DNA of 64,000 bases from Endozoicomonas montiporae CL-33 (GTDB taxonomy: Bacteria > Pseudomonadota > Gammaproteobacteria > Pseudomonadales > Endozoicomonadaceae), in NCBI RefSeq assembly GCF_001583435.1, contig NZ_CP013251.1, positions 2,129,617-2,193,616 on the forward strand, given 5' to 3'. Under the pieces are notes generated by a model, which saw only the letters and a list, made by a program, of their open reading frames with translations, ran no database searches and was not told the origin of the DNA. Each line of letters opens with the position of its first letter. Within the stretch, counting starts at the first letter, position 1. This document shows, one piece after another, positions 27,253 through 37,344 of this stretch. The position numbers and the translations under genes are program-made.

Positions 27253-30200
27253 ATGAAGTCAGGTAATAACAGAAGACAGGGGTCAGGTGGTTTTGTTTGC
27301 TGTCTGGCTCTGCTGTTGTTGTTTTGTTCCAGTTTGATGTTCACTGCCGCGTCTGTCTGGGCAGGAGGAAATGAGGATACACCACCAAACTTTCTTTCTA
27401 CACTTCAGTTGCTGAATTTGAGGCGTGACGAGTTTATTGATGCGATATTGATGCTGATGGCAAGGCGACAGGATCAAAGTGTTCTGATGGATTCAATGCA
27501 CTACTATCGCATGATAGTCAGATCCCCAAGAGTCTCTTCCTCTCCGAAACCTGGAAGTCCCGCAAAAAAGAGTAAGGTAGAAGGTCACTTTTTGTCACCG
27601 TCCCGTAAGTCGTCATCCAGTAGTACACCTCCGTTTTCGCCCAAACGGGCGTCGGGATTATTTTCCAGTTCGCCTCAGCCAATGTGTCCGGCTCGTTTTT
27701 CATTCAGTCCGGAGTCAGGCGTCTCTTCTGGCTCCAGTTCACCAATTGCGATGACTTTCAGGTCGAGAAACAGGTCTTCAAACGACTTTGGGGGGCGCCT
27801 GAGTATGGGGTTATCAAACTTGGCCCTGTTGTCTCTTCCTACTGATACCAGTCAGTCATCGGGTATTTCCGGTGAAGGGAAAGACGATTTTGTTGAGGGT
27901 GATGTTTTCGGTATGTCAATGGAACTGTCGGAGTCCGACAGACCAATAAAAAAAGAAAGTACACAGGGGGCTTTGAAAAAAGATCAGGCAGGCAGGAATT
28001 TCCGTCCGGCAGGTTTTGGTCTGAGTTTTTTTATTGAAAAAGACTATATCAAAGAAGATGAGACGGACTCTGTTTTGAACGAGTTGGCTAAATCTCCGTC
28101 GAAGTTTGATACCGCAGAGGCAGCAAGCGACAGCCCTCTGGGACGTAGCCCTGCTCTTCTGAGTGGTCTGGATTCGGGTAAGTTACACAAAGACCTGATT
28201 GACAGAAATCGTGCCCGAAACAAGCGTCGGCGCAGCTCTCAGCCTAACATTGATGAGTCTGAGCAGGTGGTCGGGTCGCCTCCTGGCTGGTATATACAGT
28301 CAGGCCCTAAAGCAAAGGTCTTCGACTGTGACAGGATTGACCTGTTTAATGATGCTAAATTTGGCAAAGCCTATAAGGAGTATGCTCATTGGTGTCGGTA
28401 TTATCGAAACATTCCTCAGCCTGCGGATCGGGAAGCTGACTTTTTTGAAGTGTTTGTCAGAGTGATTGATGATAGAAAACCGAGGAGCGACAGAGCTTAT
28501 ATTCATGATGATATGTTGTGCATTGTTACCTCTCTGGGCGACTCTGGAACACCAATGACTTTTGAGTTTTGCGCCAAGTTCCAGAGGTATGAGCAATACA
28601 GTCTCGCAGCGCTGGCCAGAAATGAATACAAGTCGGCTGCAAGAGCCAGTCCGACTGACCAGGCTTTTGATGCGAGTGTTGAGCTTTTCCTGCGAGAATT
28701 CGAAAATAATGCCCGCTTTGAAATGTTCAACGAGTGTGAACAGCAAGTGATTAAAGTGGACGGATATGACAAAGACATTCTGTTTCGATGCATCGGGCGT
28801 GGGCAATGCAAGGCGGTCTTTGAAATCGATGAGCTGTTTCCCGGCCTTGCCTTTTCATGGCAGCGGGGTCATACCCAGGACAGTGCCAGACTGCTTGAAG
28901 GGCTTCAGTCGGCTAGCCTGACGGTTTACGAAGAGCTTGCCATGGGGCGGGATCCAAAAACCCGGGAGTTGCTCGATACCGACCAGATTAAGAAACCACC
29001 GCACAAAAGTATAGATTCCACCCGTATGCCCTCGGTCTATCGTCTGATCCCGGCTGTGGATGGTTCAACCACTGTCGTCGAGATTCAGCACCGGATAAAG
29101 CCTGAGAACCTGGCCCAGACTTATATTGTTGAAGCCCTGAGGCATGGGTTAGACCATGCTGTTGAGATAAAGGTGAAGTTCAGGGAAGATATTCCTACCA
29201 CCGTTATGGACTTTAACCGCGTTCCGAAAGAGGGAAGCTATGTTGCTTATAACTATGAAATAATGCGCTACCCTCTCGTTAATATTTTAGAAGCGATTTT
29301 TGAAACACTGATTGACCAGCTGATTCAGTTTACCAACACACTGGGAGAGTTCAGATCATTACGAAATATGCCTGTCAGCATTGGTGTAGACTCAAAACTG
29401 CCAAACTATTACGTGTCTTTCTATATGGGTGCAGATGGTTCTCTGAAAGCCGACCTTAAAAATTTTGATAATGAACCGCCCAACCTTAAATTACTTGATA
29501 ATGGTGAACCTCTTTATCACGGCGGCCCCTTATTCGACTGTATCACAGACCTGTTTCCAGACTCACACCTTCAAGAGGATTTCGTTGAGCGGGTACAGAA
29601 AATAACCGCATTTCGCAGTTTGCTAAAAAAACTTCTGGCCAGTATTGCTGCGGATTACATTAAGTATCAGCAGGGCGCTACCTTTGATTTTCAATGGGTG
29701 ATTGATCAGATTAATGATGAAGCTCACAGTCAGGAAGCCGGAGAGCCGCCTGTGACCTGGAGTGAAATTGAAGAGTACATGGAGAAAAGCAAGAGATCCC
29801 ATCAGGCTTTCCGGTTGTATGTGTGGGTGTGTCAGCTGGTCGCCAAATTCCGGCCCGATCGAATTAAAATGCCTCAGGCCTTTATTCCTGTCAATCACGA
29901 CCAGAAAGACTGGCTAAAGCGTATTCAGCAGAAATATGAACGTGCTATTGTTGGCCTGATTTTGCAGAATCGCCTGCAAGAGCTGGATCAGCTCTTGCAG
30001 GCGATTCTTTCCGACGAGATTGATTACCCTTCCGACGCGCCTTTACCGTTAACAGCTTCGCCCTGGCTTCGGCAATACATGGCTCGTTTTCATGTTCTGG
30101 AACAGAGGTTTGGGGGGCTCTTTTCCCATTATATGAACCAGATGCAAGGTGAGGATCCGGTTGTGTCGGCTCTGGAGGTCTTGCTAGACGACTTTCTTAA

Positions 30201-31707
30201 TTCAACATTGGAGTCGTTAGATAATGATTTAGCCAATGGATACGGTGCCTACTGCCTGAGTGCCCGGCTACCCGTTATCAACCAGTTAGAGCATAAGCAC
30301 TTTCATAGTTGGTGGAACGCCTGGCGACTTGTGCGGCTGCAGTGCGGTACCGCTTCCCGGCTTACGGATGCACAGCAACAGCGGTTTGTCGGGCAGGCAG
30401 ATCCAACGTTTGTATTCAAGGCATTGAATGAAAGCTGGAACAGTACTCTGCAGATGGTGCGCTTTGGTAGTCCACAACTGGCCGTTGCTCACCTGTTGGG
30501 TTTGAATCGTGACCGGGCCCGGGCACTGTTGCATCGCCTGCTGTTTACTGTACGTGGAGACGGGGCTGAGCCTGCAACCCAATGGCTTTTTGACCTGCGG
30601 CAATGGTTTGATGCCCGACAGTTATCCGATGGTGATCATTACAGGTTGTTAGCCTTGTTTGCCGGGCTGCTTTTGAAGGGCGACATTCATGTTTTTGAGT
30701 TCGATGGAGGCCGGTTTATAGGTGTGACTGTGTTGGGGATGAGTTATGACTCATCTCAAAGCTGGGTTCACAGTGAGAGATTTATTCCTTTTGAGGAGGT
30801 GAACCTGTCGCATTACTCCCCCGGACAAAGGCCGGAGCATTATATTTTATTTCACAATGTTATCCGGGGGCAGACTACTGGATATAGTCCACAGCAACTC
30901 TGGTGGAGTGTTGGCGTGCCCTTGCCTCCAGTGCAAACGGATCCTGATTTTGATGAGTTGCTTCACCCGGCACAGGTGTATGATGTTCAGAATCCGGTGA
31001 ACCGGGCCCGGTTAAATCAGCCCGCCGGGCACCACGCCGACTTCCTGAGACAATATATTGGCAATTGGAGAACGCTGTTTGTGGCTGCCGGTTTCAGGGT
31101 TATTCATACCCCCAAAGATAATTCCTGTCTTTATCACGCCATTGCCGAAGTGTTGTCACGAAAGCTGAACCGAACCATCAAAGCTGACGAAGTAAAAGCA
31201 ATAATCAGGCAGTTTCTGGCTCGACTTAAACATAAGTTTCAACTCAATATGGGGGCATACAATAATCAGGATCCGCGTGTGATTGAGCCTTACACCGGGG
31301 AAGAACTGTATCTGTTAAATACGATGGGTGGCATGCTGGATGTACTGGATGCCGAGATTAATGTTGAGGGGCTCTGGAATGATTACAATATGGTGATTGT
31401 TGCTGCAAATGCCTTTCAGACACCTTTGCACTTTATTGTGCCTCATCTTGCGCCTATTCAGAACGAGGCGCACGCTGCGGTTAATGTGATACAGGTGAAC
31501 CCTGCCCAAGACAATCAGGTGATTGACGCCGTGCCCTATGAGGCTGTCATTTTCTACACCGGCGGAGCACACTGGGAAGCAGCTGAACCATCGGGTGAAC
31601 GCGGTACTTCTTCGCTGGAAGGTACCTTTTCGGAAGAGTGTGCAGTCCATGGTCTGGCTGCTGTACTGGCTTTATTACAAGCGCATGGAATGAATCCTGT
31701 TAAGTAA
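27253..31707 (+). CDS. Large exported protein with a C-terminal OTU cysteine-protease domain
   Basis: A 1484-residue protein. It has an N-terminal hydrophobic signal (CCLALLLLFCSSLMFTAASVWA) and a Ser/Pro/Lys-rich disordered region (about 90-330). A long central region without recognised domains follows. The C-terminal domain reads FRVIHTPKDNSCLYHAIAEVL: Asp1289, Asn1290 and Cys1292 form the OTU nucleophile block, with His1440-Trp in FYTGGAHWEAAEP as the expected histidine. OTU enzymes remove ubiquitin, so in a bacterium this suggests an effector acting in a eukaryotic host (inference). The hybrid kinase gene begins 83 bp downstream. The N-terminal signal could be a secretion signal or a membrane anchor. 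Confidence 0.82.
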   Translation: MKSGNNRRQGSGGFVCCLALLLLFCSSLMFTAASVWAGGNEDTPPNFLSTLQLLNLRRDEFIDAILMLMARRQDQSVLMDSMHYYRMIVRSPRVSSSPKPGSPAKKSKVEGHFLSPSRKSSSSSTPPFSPKRASGLFSSSPQPMCPARFSFSPESGVSSGSSSPIAMTFRSRNRSSNDFGGRLSMGLSNLALLSLPTDTSQSSGISGEGKDDFVEGDVFGMSMELSESDRPIKKESTQGALKKDQAGRNFRPAGFGLSFFIEKDYIKEDETDSVLNELAKSPSKFDTAEAASDSPLGRSPALLSGLDSGKLHKDLIDRNRARNKRRRSSQPNIDESEQVVGSPPGWYIQSGPKAKVFDCDRIDLFNDAKFGKAYKEYAHWCRYYRNIPQPADREADFFEVFVRVIDDRKPRSDRAYIHDDMLCIVTSLGDSGTPMTFEFCAKFQRYEQYSLAALARNEYKSAARASPTDQAFDASVELFLREFENNARFEMFNECEQQVIKVDGYDKDILFRCIGRGQCKAVFEIDELFPGLAFSWQRGHTQDSARLLEGLQSASLTVYEELAMGRDPKTRELLDTDQIKKPPHKSIDSTRMPSVYRLIPAVDGSTTVVEIQHRIKPENLAQTYIVEALRHGLDHAVEIKVKFREDIPTTVMDFNRVPKEGSYVAYNYEIMRYPLVNILEAIFETLIDQLIQFTNTLGEFRSLRNMPVSIGVDSKLPNYYVSFYMGADGSLKADLKNFDNEPPNLKLLDNGEPLYHGGPLFDCITDLFPDSHLQEDFVERVQKITAFRSLLKKLLASIAADYIKYQQGATFDFQWVIDQINDEAHSQEAGEPPVTWSEIEEYMEKSKRSHQAFRLYVWVCQLVAKFRPDRIKMPQAFIPVNHDQKDWLKRIQQKYERAIVGLILQNRLQELDQLLQAILSDEIDYPSDAPLPLTASPWLRQYMARFHVLEQRFGGLFSHYMNQMQGEDPVVSALEVLLDDFLNSTLESLDNDLANGYGAYCLSARLPVINQLEHKHFHSWWNAWRLVRLQCGTASRLTDAQQQRFVGQADPTFVFKALNESWNSTLQMVRFGSPQLAVAHLLGLNRDRARALLHRLLFTVRGDGAEPATQWLFDLRQWFDARQLSDGDHYRLLALFAGLLLKGDIHVFEFDGGRFIGVTVLGMSYDSSQSWVHSERFIPFEEVNLSHYSPGQRPEHYILFHNVIRGQTTGYSPQQLWWSVGVPLPPVQTDPDFDELLHPAQVYDVQNPVNRARLNQPAGHHADFLRQYIGNWRTLFVAAGFRVIHTPKDNSCLYHAIAEVLSRKLNRTIKADEVKAIIRQFLARLKHKFQLNMGAYNNQDPRVIEPYTGEELYLLNTMGGMLDVLDAEINVEGLWNDYNMVIVAANAFQTPLHFIVPHLAPIQNEAHAAVNVIQVNPAQDNQVIDAVPYEAVIFYTGGAHWEAAEPSGERGTSSLEGTFSEECAVHGLAAVLALLQAHGMNPVK
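29966..30008. other. Perfect 19 bp-stem hairpin inside the OTU gene
   Basis: AGAATCGCCTGCAAGAGCT (29966-29984) is exactly complemented at 29990-30008 across a 5-base GGATC loop. It lies within a coding stretch for RLQELDQLLQA. Confidence 0.92.
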
Positions 31708-31790
31708 TAGTACGCTGATTCTGAAGCATTTTGTTTATAGAAATATGGTCTATTCTTAGCGTTCAATTCTAATAACGTGACAGTTGAGCT

Positions 31791-34700
31791 GTGCTGTTCT
31801 CAATTCGCAAAAAAATCATCTTTTTTACGGTCGTTCCTGTCACGCTGCTTTACAACCTGATTTTTGGTATTCATCTCTATTTATCTATTCATCAGGCAAC
31901 GGATACCGTGGCCAAACGCCTCACCGAACAGGTCTGGCACTATGCCAACGAGGTAGATGCCTACATTGTTAATCTGGTGCAGCAGGCTGACATTGTTGCG
32001 GGGATGATCGGTTCTACTAGTGACGGATTAAGTTGGTTGCCCGGAGACTTGTTGCTGAGAACGCTGGACAGTAATGCGTTGTTGAGAGGGATTGGTCTGA
32101 TCTGGTTTGATCAGGGTTCCGGCCAGCTGGAAGGTATTCAGGCTTTACGGTATGGGCAATCCATCAAAGTTGTAGAAGGAATTGATACCTTTGGTTCCCT
32201 GTTGGTAAAAGCCTGGCCGAGAGTGGACGATGATGACCATAGTCTTTGGGTTGAGTCGGATTCGTTACAGAACGGTGGCAAGATCATCAGCTATGTGCAG
32301 CCTTTGTTAAAAGGGGGGAAGCGTCTCGGTATTTTAAAACTGGATGTTTGTCTCAGTGACCTCAGGGTTCGGGTGATTGATACGAATGTGGGGCAGCCCA
32401 AATTCTCGATTATCAGCCAACAGGGTGACTATCTCCATACCGACAGTAAAACGGCTCGCAGGGCTCACCACCATACTATTTTCGAGACGCTGGATGTCTA
32501 TGGTACCCCGGGCTTGTGGGATGATCTGTCAAGGTTGATCGAAAAAGGCAAACCGGTACTGCGTAAATCGTGGATTCCCATGCGTGAACACGAGTACTGG
32601 TTTTTTGGCGCGCCTATACGGTCGGGGCCCTGGTGGCTGATTACCCATATCCGGCGGGATGTCGCTTTGGGCATGGTCAGGGAGCAGGCCAAGGTCGATG
32701 CCTTGATTATGTTGATCTCGCTGTTACTGATTTTTACCTGCGCCTGTCTGGTGTCTGATCGTATTACGCGTCCGCTGACGCAGCTGAAGCAGTCGATGGA
32801 TGATTTTACCTACCGGCAGAGCTACCCGATTATCGCCAAAATGTCTGACGATGAAGTGGGCAGTCTGGCAGAAAGCTTTCAGCAATTGCTTGAAAAACTG
32901 GCTGAACGGGATCAGGCGCTTCATGACATGCGTGCCAATAATATTGGCCACTTGGTGCAAAAGCTCAGGGGGCAGTACTTTTATTTTAATCTGGATGAAC
33001 AGGGAAGGATTATTCATGTCAGCCCGTCGATTCAATCGATACTGGGCTATAAGCCCGTAGAGTTTTTAGGTCCATTCAGTCGTTTTATTGTCGAGGACTC
33101 ACAGCGAGAGCTGTTTAAGGAGCAGCTGCAAGGTGTGCTGTCGGATAACCCGACGACCTTTGAGCTGGAAGTGTTGCACAGCGATGGTCGCCACCGGCGT
33201 CTGGAAATATTCTGGAGCGATATGTTCGATGTTAAAGGCAGCTACTCGATAATAGAGGGGATGGCCAACGACATTACCGAGCGTATTAATGATACCCGCA
33301 AATTCAAGGCACTGCTGGATTCGGCGCCGGACGCGACGGTGATTTCCACGCCGGAAGGCATTATCAGCATGATTAATGGGCGCGCTGAAAGGTTGTTTGG
33401 CTTTGAACAGCATGAACTGGTGAACATGCCCCTGCGTTTGTTGACCCCTCTGAACTGTCGCTCGACGCACCCGTTGCTGGGTGATCTGGGGTCTGTTAGT
33501 TGGGAACAGTTTTGCCTGACGGGGTTTGAGTCTTACGGTATTGATCGCAATGGCAGAGTATTTCCGGTTGATATCACCAGTAATCCACTGGAAACCGATG
33601 ATGGCTTGCTGATTTCCATGGTGGTCAGGGATATTACCGAGCGTAAGCGGATTGAATGCGAACTGACAGAAGCCAAGGAACAGGCAGAACGGGCGAACCG
33701 TGCCAAAGGATTATTTCTTTCCAATATGAGTCATGAACTCAGAACGCCTCTCAATGGTGTTCTGGGTTATACGCAGGTGTTGCTGCAGGATCGTGAGATT
33801 CGGGCAGAGCATGAAAAAAGTCTGCGTACGATTGAATCCAGTGGAAGGCACCTGTTGTCTTTAATCAACGATATTCTGGATCTGACCAAAATCGAATCGA
33901 GCCAGATTGAATTGCATCCGGTGACCATGGACTTGCGGGAAATGTTGTCGGATGTTCGCAACATGTTATTGGAAAAAGCCAATAGCAAAGGTCTGGTATT
34001 GAAAGTCGAGTCTTCCTCCGATTTGCCGCCAGTGATTGTTGCGGACGAAATCAAGCTAAGACAGATTCTGCTGAATCTCATGAGCAATGGTGTGAAATAC
34101 ACTCACTCCGGCTGGATCAGGATGCTGGTTGAGCAGAGAGGCGAGACACTTTACTTTGCTGTTGAAGATACGGGAATCGGTATCGATAAATCAGGACTGC
34201 AAAGGGTGTTTGAGCCGTTCAGACAGTTAAAGTCAGGCTATATGGCCGGGGGAACCGGTCTGGGGCTGGCAATCAGTCGCCACCTTGTGACTGCCATGGG
34301 AGGGGAGTTGACGGTGTCGAGTGAAGTGGGCAGGGGGAGCTGCTTTGAGTTTGATATTCCTTTGGAAGTCGGTAACGTTGAGGACCTTCAGGGGTGTTAC
34401 CGGGTGCATCGTGATTCCTATTGTCCTGAGTTGCCCGAGAGTTGGAAGGGCCAGTCCATTCTGGTAGTGGATGATATTGACAGTAATCGGGATATGCTGG
34501 CGCGTTTGCTGGAAATTCCCGGGTTTTCGGTTCAGCAGGCCTGTAATGGCGCAGAAGCGCTTGAGGCTCTGGATCAGCACGATTTTGTTATGGTGCTGAT
34601 GGATATTCGTATGCCGGTGCTGGATGGTATTGAAGCCTTGCGTCGTATAAGGCAGCGTCCCCACGGTCGGCGTATCAAGGTGATTGCTGTCACAGCCAGT

Positions 34701-35081
34701 GTCAGTCAGGAAGCCCGATCCGGATTGTTGATGGAAGGGTTTGACGGGTTTATTGGCAAGCCGTTTGATGCGGCCGAACTCTATGAGCTGATTGAGCGGC
34801 AGCTGGGGATCGAGTTTAAATTGACCCGCAGTAAACAGATGCTGTCTGCGGATCTGGATGAACTCATTGCCCGACTGGACAAAGAAGAACGGGAATGTTT
34901 TGTCCAATACATTCGGGAAGCAGTGGAAATGGGTGATCTGGAGTCTCTGCAGGAGCGGGTGAAACAGTTTGAAGGCCATCCTGGCTTTCAGGAGCTGAAC
35001 CTTTACGTTGTGCAGTTGTGTGAAACCATGGATCTAGAACAGCTTGAATGTTTGATTAACAAGATGAACGTGAATGGGTAG
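31791..35081 (+). CDS. Hybrid sensor histidine kinase with two PAS domains and receiver
   Basis: Inner-membrane signalling protein of 1096 residues. Order: membrane segment (10-35), extracytoplasmic sensor to about 300, second membrane segment (LIMLISLLLIFTCACLV) with HAMP, PAS (near 395-500), second PAS (about 505-615), HisKA with His648 in NMSHELRTPLNGVLGY, and HATPase (LNLMSNGVKYT, DTGIGIDKS, GGTGLGLAISRH). A receiver domain follows (ILVVDDIDSNRDML, Asp938 in VLMDIRMPVLDG), then a helical tail of about 90 residues. The ligand is unknown. It directly follows the OTU gene; whether it controls it is not shown. Confidence 0.93.
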   Translation: MLFSIRKKIIFFTVVPVTLLYNLIFGIHLYLSIHQATDTVAKRLTEQVWHYANEVDAYIVNLVQQADIVAGMIGSTSDGLSWLPGDLLLRTLDSNALLRGIGLIWFDQGSGQLEGIQALRYGQSIKVVEGIDTFGSLLVKAWPRVDDDDHSLWVESDSLQNGGKIISYVQPLLKGGKRLGILKLDVCLSDLRVRVIDTNVGQPKFSIISQQGDYLHTDSKTARRAHHHTIFETLDVYGTPGLWDDLSRLIEKGKPVLRKSWIPMREHEYWFFGAPIRSGPWWLITHIRRDVALGMVREQAKVDALIMLISLLLIFTCACLVSDRITRPLTQLKQSMDDFTYRQSYPIIAKMSDDEVGSLAESFQQLLEKLAERDQALHDMRANNIGHLVQKLRGQYFYFNLDEQGRIIHVSPSIQSILGYKPVEFLGPFSRFIVEDSQRELFKEQLQGVLSDNPTTFELEVLHSDGRHRRLEIFWSDMFDVKGSYSIIEGMANDITERINDTRKFKALLDSAPDATVISTPEGIISMINGRAERLFGFEQHELVNMPLRLLTPLNCRSTHPLLGDLGSVSWEQFCLTGFESYGIDRNGRVFPVDITSNPLETDDGLLISMVVRDITERKRIECELTEAKEQAERANRAKGLFLSNMSHELRTPLNGVLGYTQVLLQDREIRAEHEKSLRTIESSGRHLLSLINDILDLTKIESSQIELHPVTMDLREMLSDVRNMLLEKANSKGLVLKVESSSDLPPVIVADEIKLRQILLNLMSNGVKYTHSGWIRMLVEQRGETLYFAVEDTGIGIDKSGLQRVFEPFRQLKSGYMAGGTGLGLAISRHLVTAMGGELTVSSEVGRGSCFEFDIPLEVGNVEDLQGCYRVHRDSYCPELPESWKGQSILVVDDIDSNRDMLARLLEIPGFSVQQACNGAEALEALDQHDFVMVLMDIRMPVLDGIEALRRIRQRPHGRRIKVIAVTASVSQEARSGLLMEGFDGFIGKPFDAAELYELIERQLGIEFKLTRSKQMLSADLDELIARLDKEERECFVQYIREAVEMGDLESLQERVKQFEGHPGFQELNLYVVQLCETMDLEQLECLINKMNVNG

Positions 35082-35097
35082 TGGTTTATCGGGCATT

Positions 35098-35131
35098 ATA
35101 CCAATTCATATTTAGAAGACGGAATTGGTAT
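35098..35131. repeat. Short palindromic repeat, ATACCAATTC arms
   Basis: ATACCAATTC (35098-35107) is complemented by GAATTGGTAT (35122-35131) with a 14-base loop. The arms resemble those of the 165 bp element at 21341 (ATACCAATC). Confidence 0.75.
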
Positions 35132-35215
35132 TACTGCTGCTATGTTGTCTGCTTCCGTTCTTGGCGTAAGAGGCATAATATAACGATCTTGCGTAACAGA
35201 CCCCGGGAGGTTGCA

Positions 35216-35698
35216 GTGACTGAAACATTATCCGATCTGGCTCTGCAGCTGTCGGTTGAGCTGGAGAAACAATCGTTGACCATGGCGACGGCAGAATCCT
35301 GTACAGGTGGCTGGGTCAGTCAGGTACTGACGGCGGTTCCCGGCAGCTCTGGCTGGTTTGAAGGAGGCATTGTCAGCTATTCAAACGCCATGAAGCACCG
35401 GCTTCTTGATGTTTCTGAAGAACTGCTGAGCACCTACGGTGCTGTCAGTCAGCCGGTGGCAGAACAGATGGCGCGGGGGGTTGCCAGAAAGCTTGGTGTG
35501 CAGGCCAGTATTGCCATCAGTGGAATTGCCGGACCAGGTGGTGGCACGGTTGATAAACCGGTGGGCACTGTACACATCGCGTGGTATCGTCGGGGAAAAA
35601 CCTTTTCCGAAGCCTTCCTGTTTACAGGTGACCGGCAGCAGGTGCGTGAGCAGTCGGTCAGAGTTGCGCTATCCGAACTGATCAGGCTGCTTCAATAA
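35216..35698 (+). CDS. pncC: Nicotinamide-nucleotide amidohydrolase PncC (CinA C-domain)
   Basis: Deamidates nicotinamide mononucleotide to recycle NAD. A GTG at 35216 after GGGAGG gives 160 residues beginning MTETLSDLALQLSVELEK, the normal length. Key segments are MATAESCTGGWVSQVLT, GWFEGGIVSYSNAMK, GAVSQPVAEQMARG and SGIAGPGGGTVDKPVGTV. The longer frame from 35081 has an unrelated N-terminus and is rejected. It precedes recA, the usual cinA-recA neighbourhood. Confidence 0.93.
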   Translation: MTETLSDLALQLSVELEKQSLTMATAESCTGGWVSQVLTAVPGSSGWFEGGIVSYSNAMKHRLLDVSEELLSTYGAVSQPVAEQMARGVARKLGVQASIAISGIAGPGGGTVDKPVGTVHIAWYRRGKTFSEAFLFTGDRQQVREQSVRVALSELIRLLQ

Positions 35699-35733
35699 TT
35701 TGCAACTGAAACCAAAACTTAAATCGACAAATA

Positions 35734-35770
35734 TACTGGACAAATATACAGATAGTGTTTAAATATACAG
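35734..35770 (+). promoter_or_regulatory. LexA (SOS) operator upstream of recA
   Basis: A good LexA box TACTG-GACAAATATA-CAG (CTG 35736-35738, N10, CAG 35749-35751) is followed by a weaker GTG-N10-CAG (35755-35770). Both lie 60-95 bp before the recA start codon. Confidence 0.85.
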
Positions 35771-35830
35771 TATATGTAGCATTTATACCCGCCATGCCAT
35801 GCGCAGGCAAGCACTGAGGATGATCAGACA

Positions 35831-36874
35831 ATGGATGATAACAGAAAGAAAGCACTGGCAGCGGCTCTGAGTCAGATTGACCGCCAGTTTGGTAAAGGTG
35901 CTGTCATGCGGATGGGCGACCAGAAGCAGGAAGCCATTCCGGCTATTTCTACAGGCTCTCTGCAGCTGGATATTGCTCTGGGTATTGGCGGGTTGCCCAA
36001 AGGCCGGATTGTTGAAATTTACGGACCGGAGTCTTCCGGTAAGACCACACTGACTCTGAGCGTTATTGCCGAAGCCCAGAAACAGGGGGCAACCTGTGCT
36101 TTCGTGGATGCCGAGCATGCGCTGGATCCTCAGTACGCTGGCAAGCTGGGTGTTAACGTTGAAGACCTGTATGTCTCGCAGCCCGATACCGGCGAGCAGG
36201 CTCTGGAAATTACCGACATGCTGGTTCGTTCCGCTGCCGTCGATGTGATTGTTGTGGATTCGGTGGCCGCCCTTGTACCTAAAGCCGAGATCGAAGGTGA
36301 TATGGGTGACTCCCATGTAGGTCTGCAGGCGCGCCTGATGTCGCAGGCACTGCGTAAACTGACCGGCTCCATCAAGCAGACCAATTGCATGGTGATCTTC
36401 ATCAACCAGATCCGGATGAAGATTGGCGTGATGTTTGGTAACCCTGAAACCACCACCGGTGGTAACGCTCTGAAATTCTACTCTTCTGTGCGTCTGGACA
36501 TTCGTCGCACCGGTGCAGTGAAGCAGGGTGATGAAATTATTGGTAATGAAACCCGGGTCAAGGTGGTTAAGAACAAAGTTTCACCACCGTTCAAGCAGGC
36601 TGAATTCCAGATTCTTTATGGTCAGGGCATCTACCACATGGGTGAAGTGATTGATCTGGGTGTGAAGCAGAAACTGGTTGAGAAGTCTGGTGCCTGGTAT
36701 GCCTACAAAGGCACCAAAATTGGTCAGGGTAAGGCCAATGCCTGTAAATACCTGGCAGAAAATCCTGAAACTGCTAACGAAATTGAGACTCAGATTCGTG
36801 CAGAATTGTTGAATACGGCTTCTGAAACAGAAGAGTCGAAGAGTGCTGGTCAGGAACAGCTGTTAGCAGAATAA
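35831..36874 (+). CDS. recA: Recombinase RecA
   Basis: Strand-exchange protein and LexA co-protease. It has 347 residues. Walker [11 protein letters not shown] is near residue 66, and [34 protein letters not shown] and the L2 region [19 protein letters not shown] are all conserved. LexA boxes lie upstream. recX starts on the last base of the stop (TAATG), indicating coupling. Confidence 0.99.
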   Translation: MDDNRKKALAAALSQIDRQFGKGAVMRMGDQKQEAIPAISTGSLQLDIALGIGGLPKGRIVEIYGPESSGKTTLTLSVIAEAQKQGATCAFVDAEHALDPQYAGKLGVNVEDLYVSQPDTGEQALEITDMLVRSAAVDVIVVDSVAALVPKAEIEGDMGDSHVGLQARLMSQALRKLTGSIKQTNCMVIFINQIRMKIGVMFGNPETTTGGNALKFYSSVRLDIRRTGAVKQGDEIIGNETRVKVVKNKVSPPFKQAEFQILYGQGIYHMGEVIDLGVKQKLVEKSGAWYAYKGTKIGQGKANACKYLAENPETANEIETQIRAELLNTASETEESKSAGQEQLLAE

Positions 36875-37344
36875 TGCCGGAGCTATCCATACAGCAGCCA
36901 TCTGTACAACAGCAGCCTGAACAGGACGTTCGCCGGGCAGCAATGGACTTGCTGGCCCGGCGTGAACACAGTTATTCCGAGCTGTGTTATAAACTGAAGG
37001 GTCGCTTTGAGGCACAGTCTGTTGAAACTGCCCTGAATAAATTGGTTGATGATGGCTTACAGAGTGATGACCGTTTTGCTGAAGCTTATGTACGTGCCAG
37101 AGGGAACAAAGGTTATGGCCCGGCACGTATCAGAATGGAGCTGTTGCAAAAAGGACTGTCACAGAGCCTGATTTCAAATTACCTGTTTGACGATGACGAC
37201 AAATGGTTTGAAGAAGCCAGTCGAATGAAAACTAAAAAGTTGAGAGAAGATAGAAATCCTACATCTGCGGAGCGAGCGAAGTTGTATCGCTTTCTGGCGC
37301 AACGAGGCTTTTTAACCTGCCATATCAATGCCTGCCTGAGTTGA
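36874..37344 (+). CDS. recX: RecA regulator RecX
   Basis: Limits RecA filament growth. It has 156 residues: ARREHSYSELCYKLKGRF, VDDGLQSDDRFAEAYVRARGNKGYGPARIRMEL, then YRFLAQRGFLTCHINACL. Translationally coupled to recA. Its stop codon lies in a 15 bp tandem array. Confidence 0.92.
   Translation: MPELSIQQPSVQQQPEQDVRRAAMDLLARREHSYSELCYKLKGRFEAQSVETALNKLVDDGLQSDDRFAEAYVRARGNKGYGPARIRMELLQKGLSQSLISNYLFDDDDKWFEEASRMKTKKLREDRNPTSAERAKLYRFLAQRGFLTCHINACLS

Noticed and set aside
34233..34979. 248-residue minus-strand frame
   Set aside because: It is antisense to the receiver and ATPase regions of the histidine kinase.
35081..35215. N-terminal extension of the pncC frame
   Set aside because: It runs through a palindromic repeat, has no family similarity, and the GTG at 35216 has a strong ribosome-binding site.
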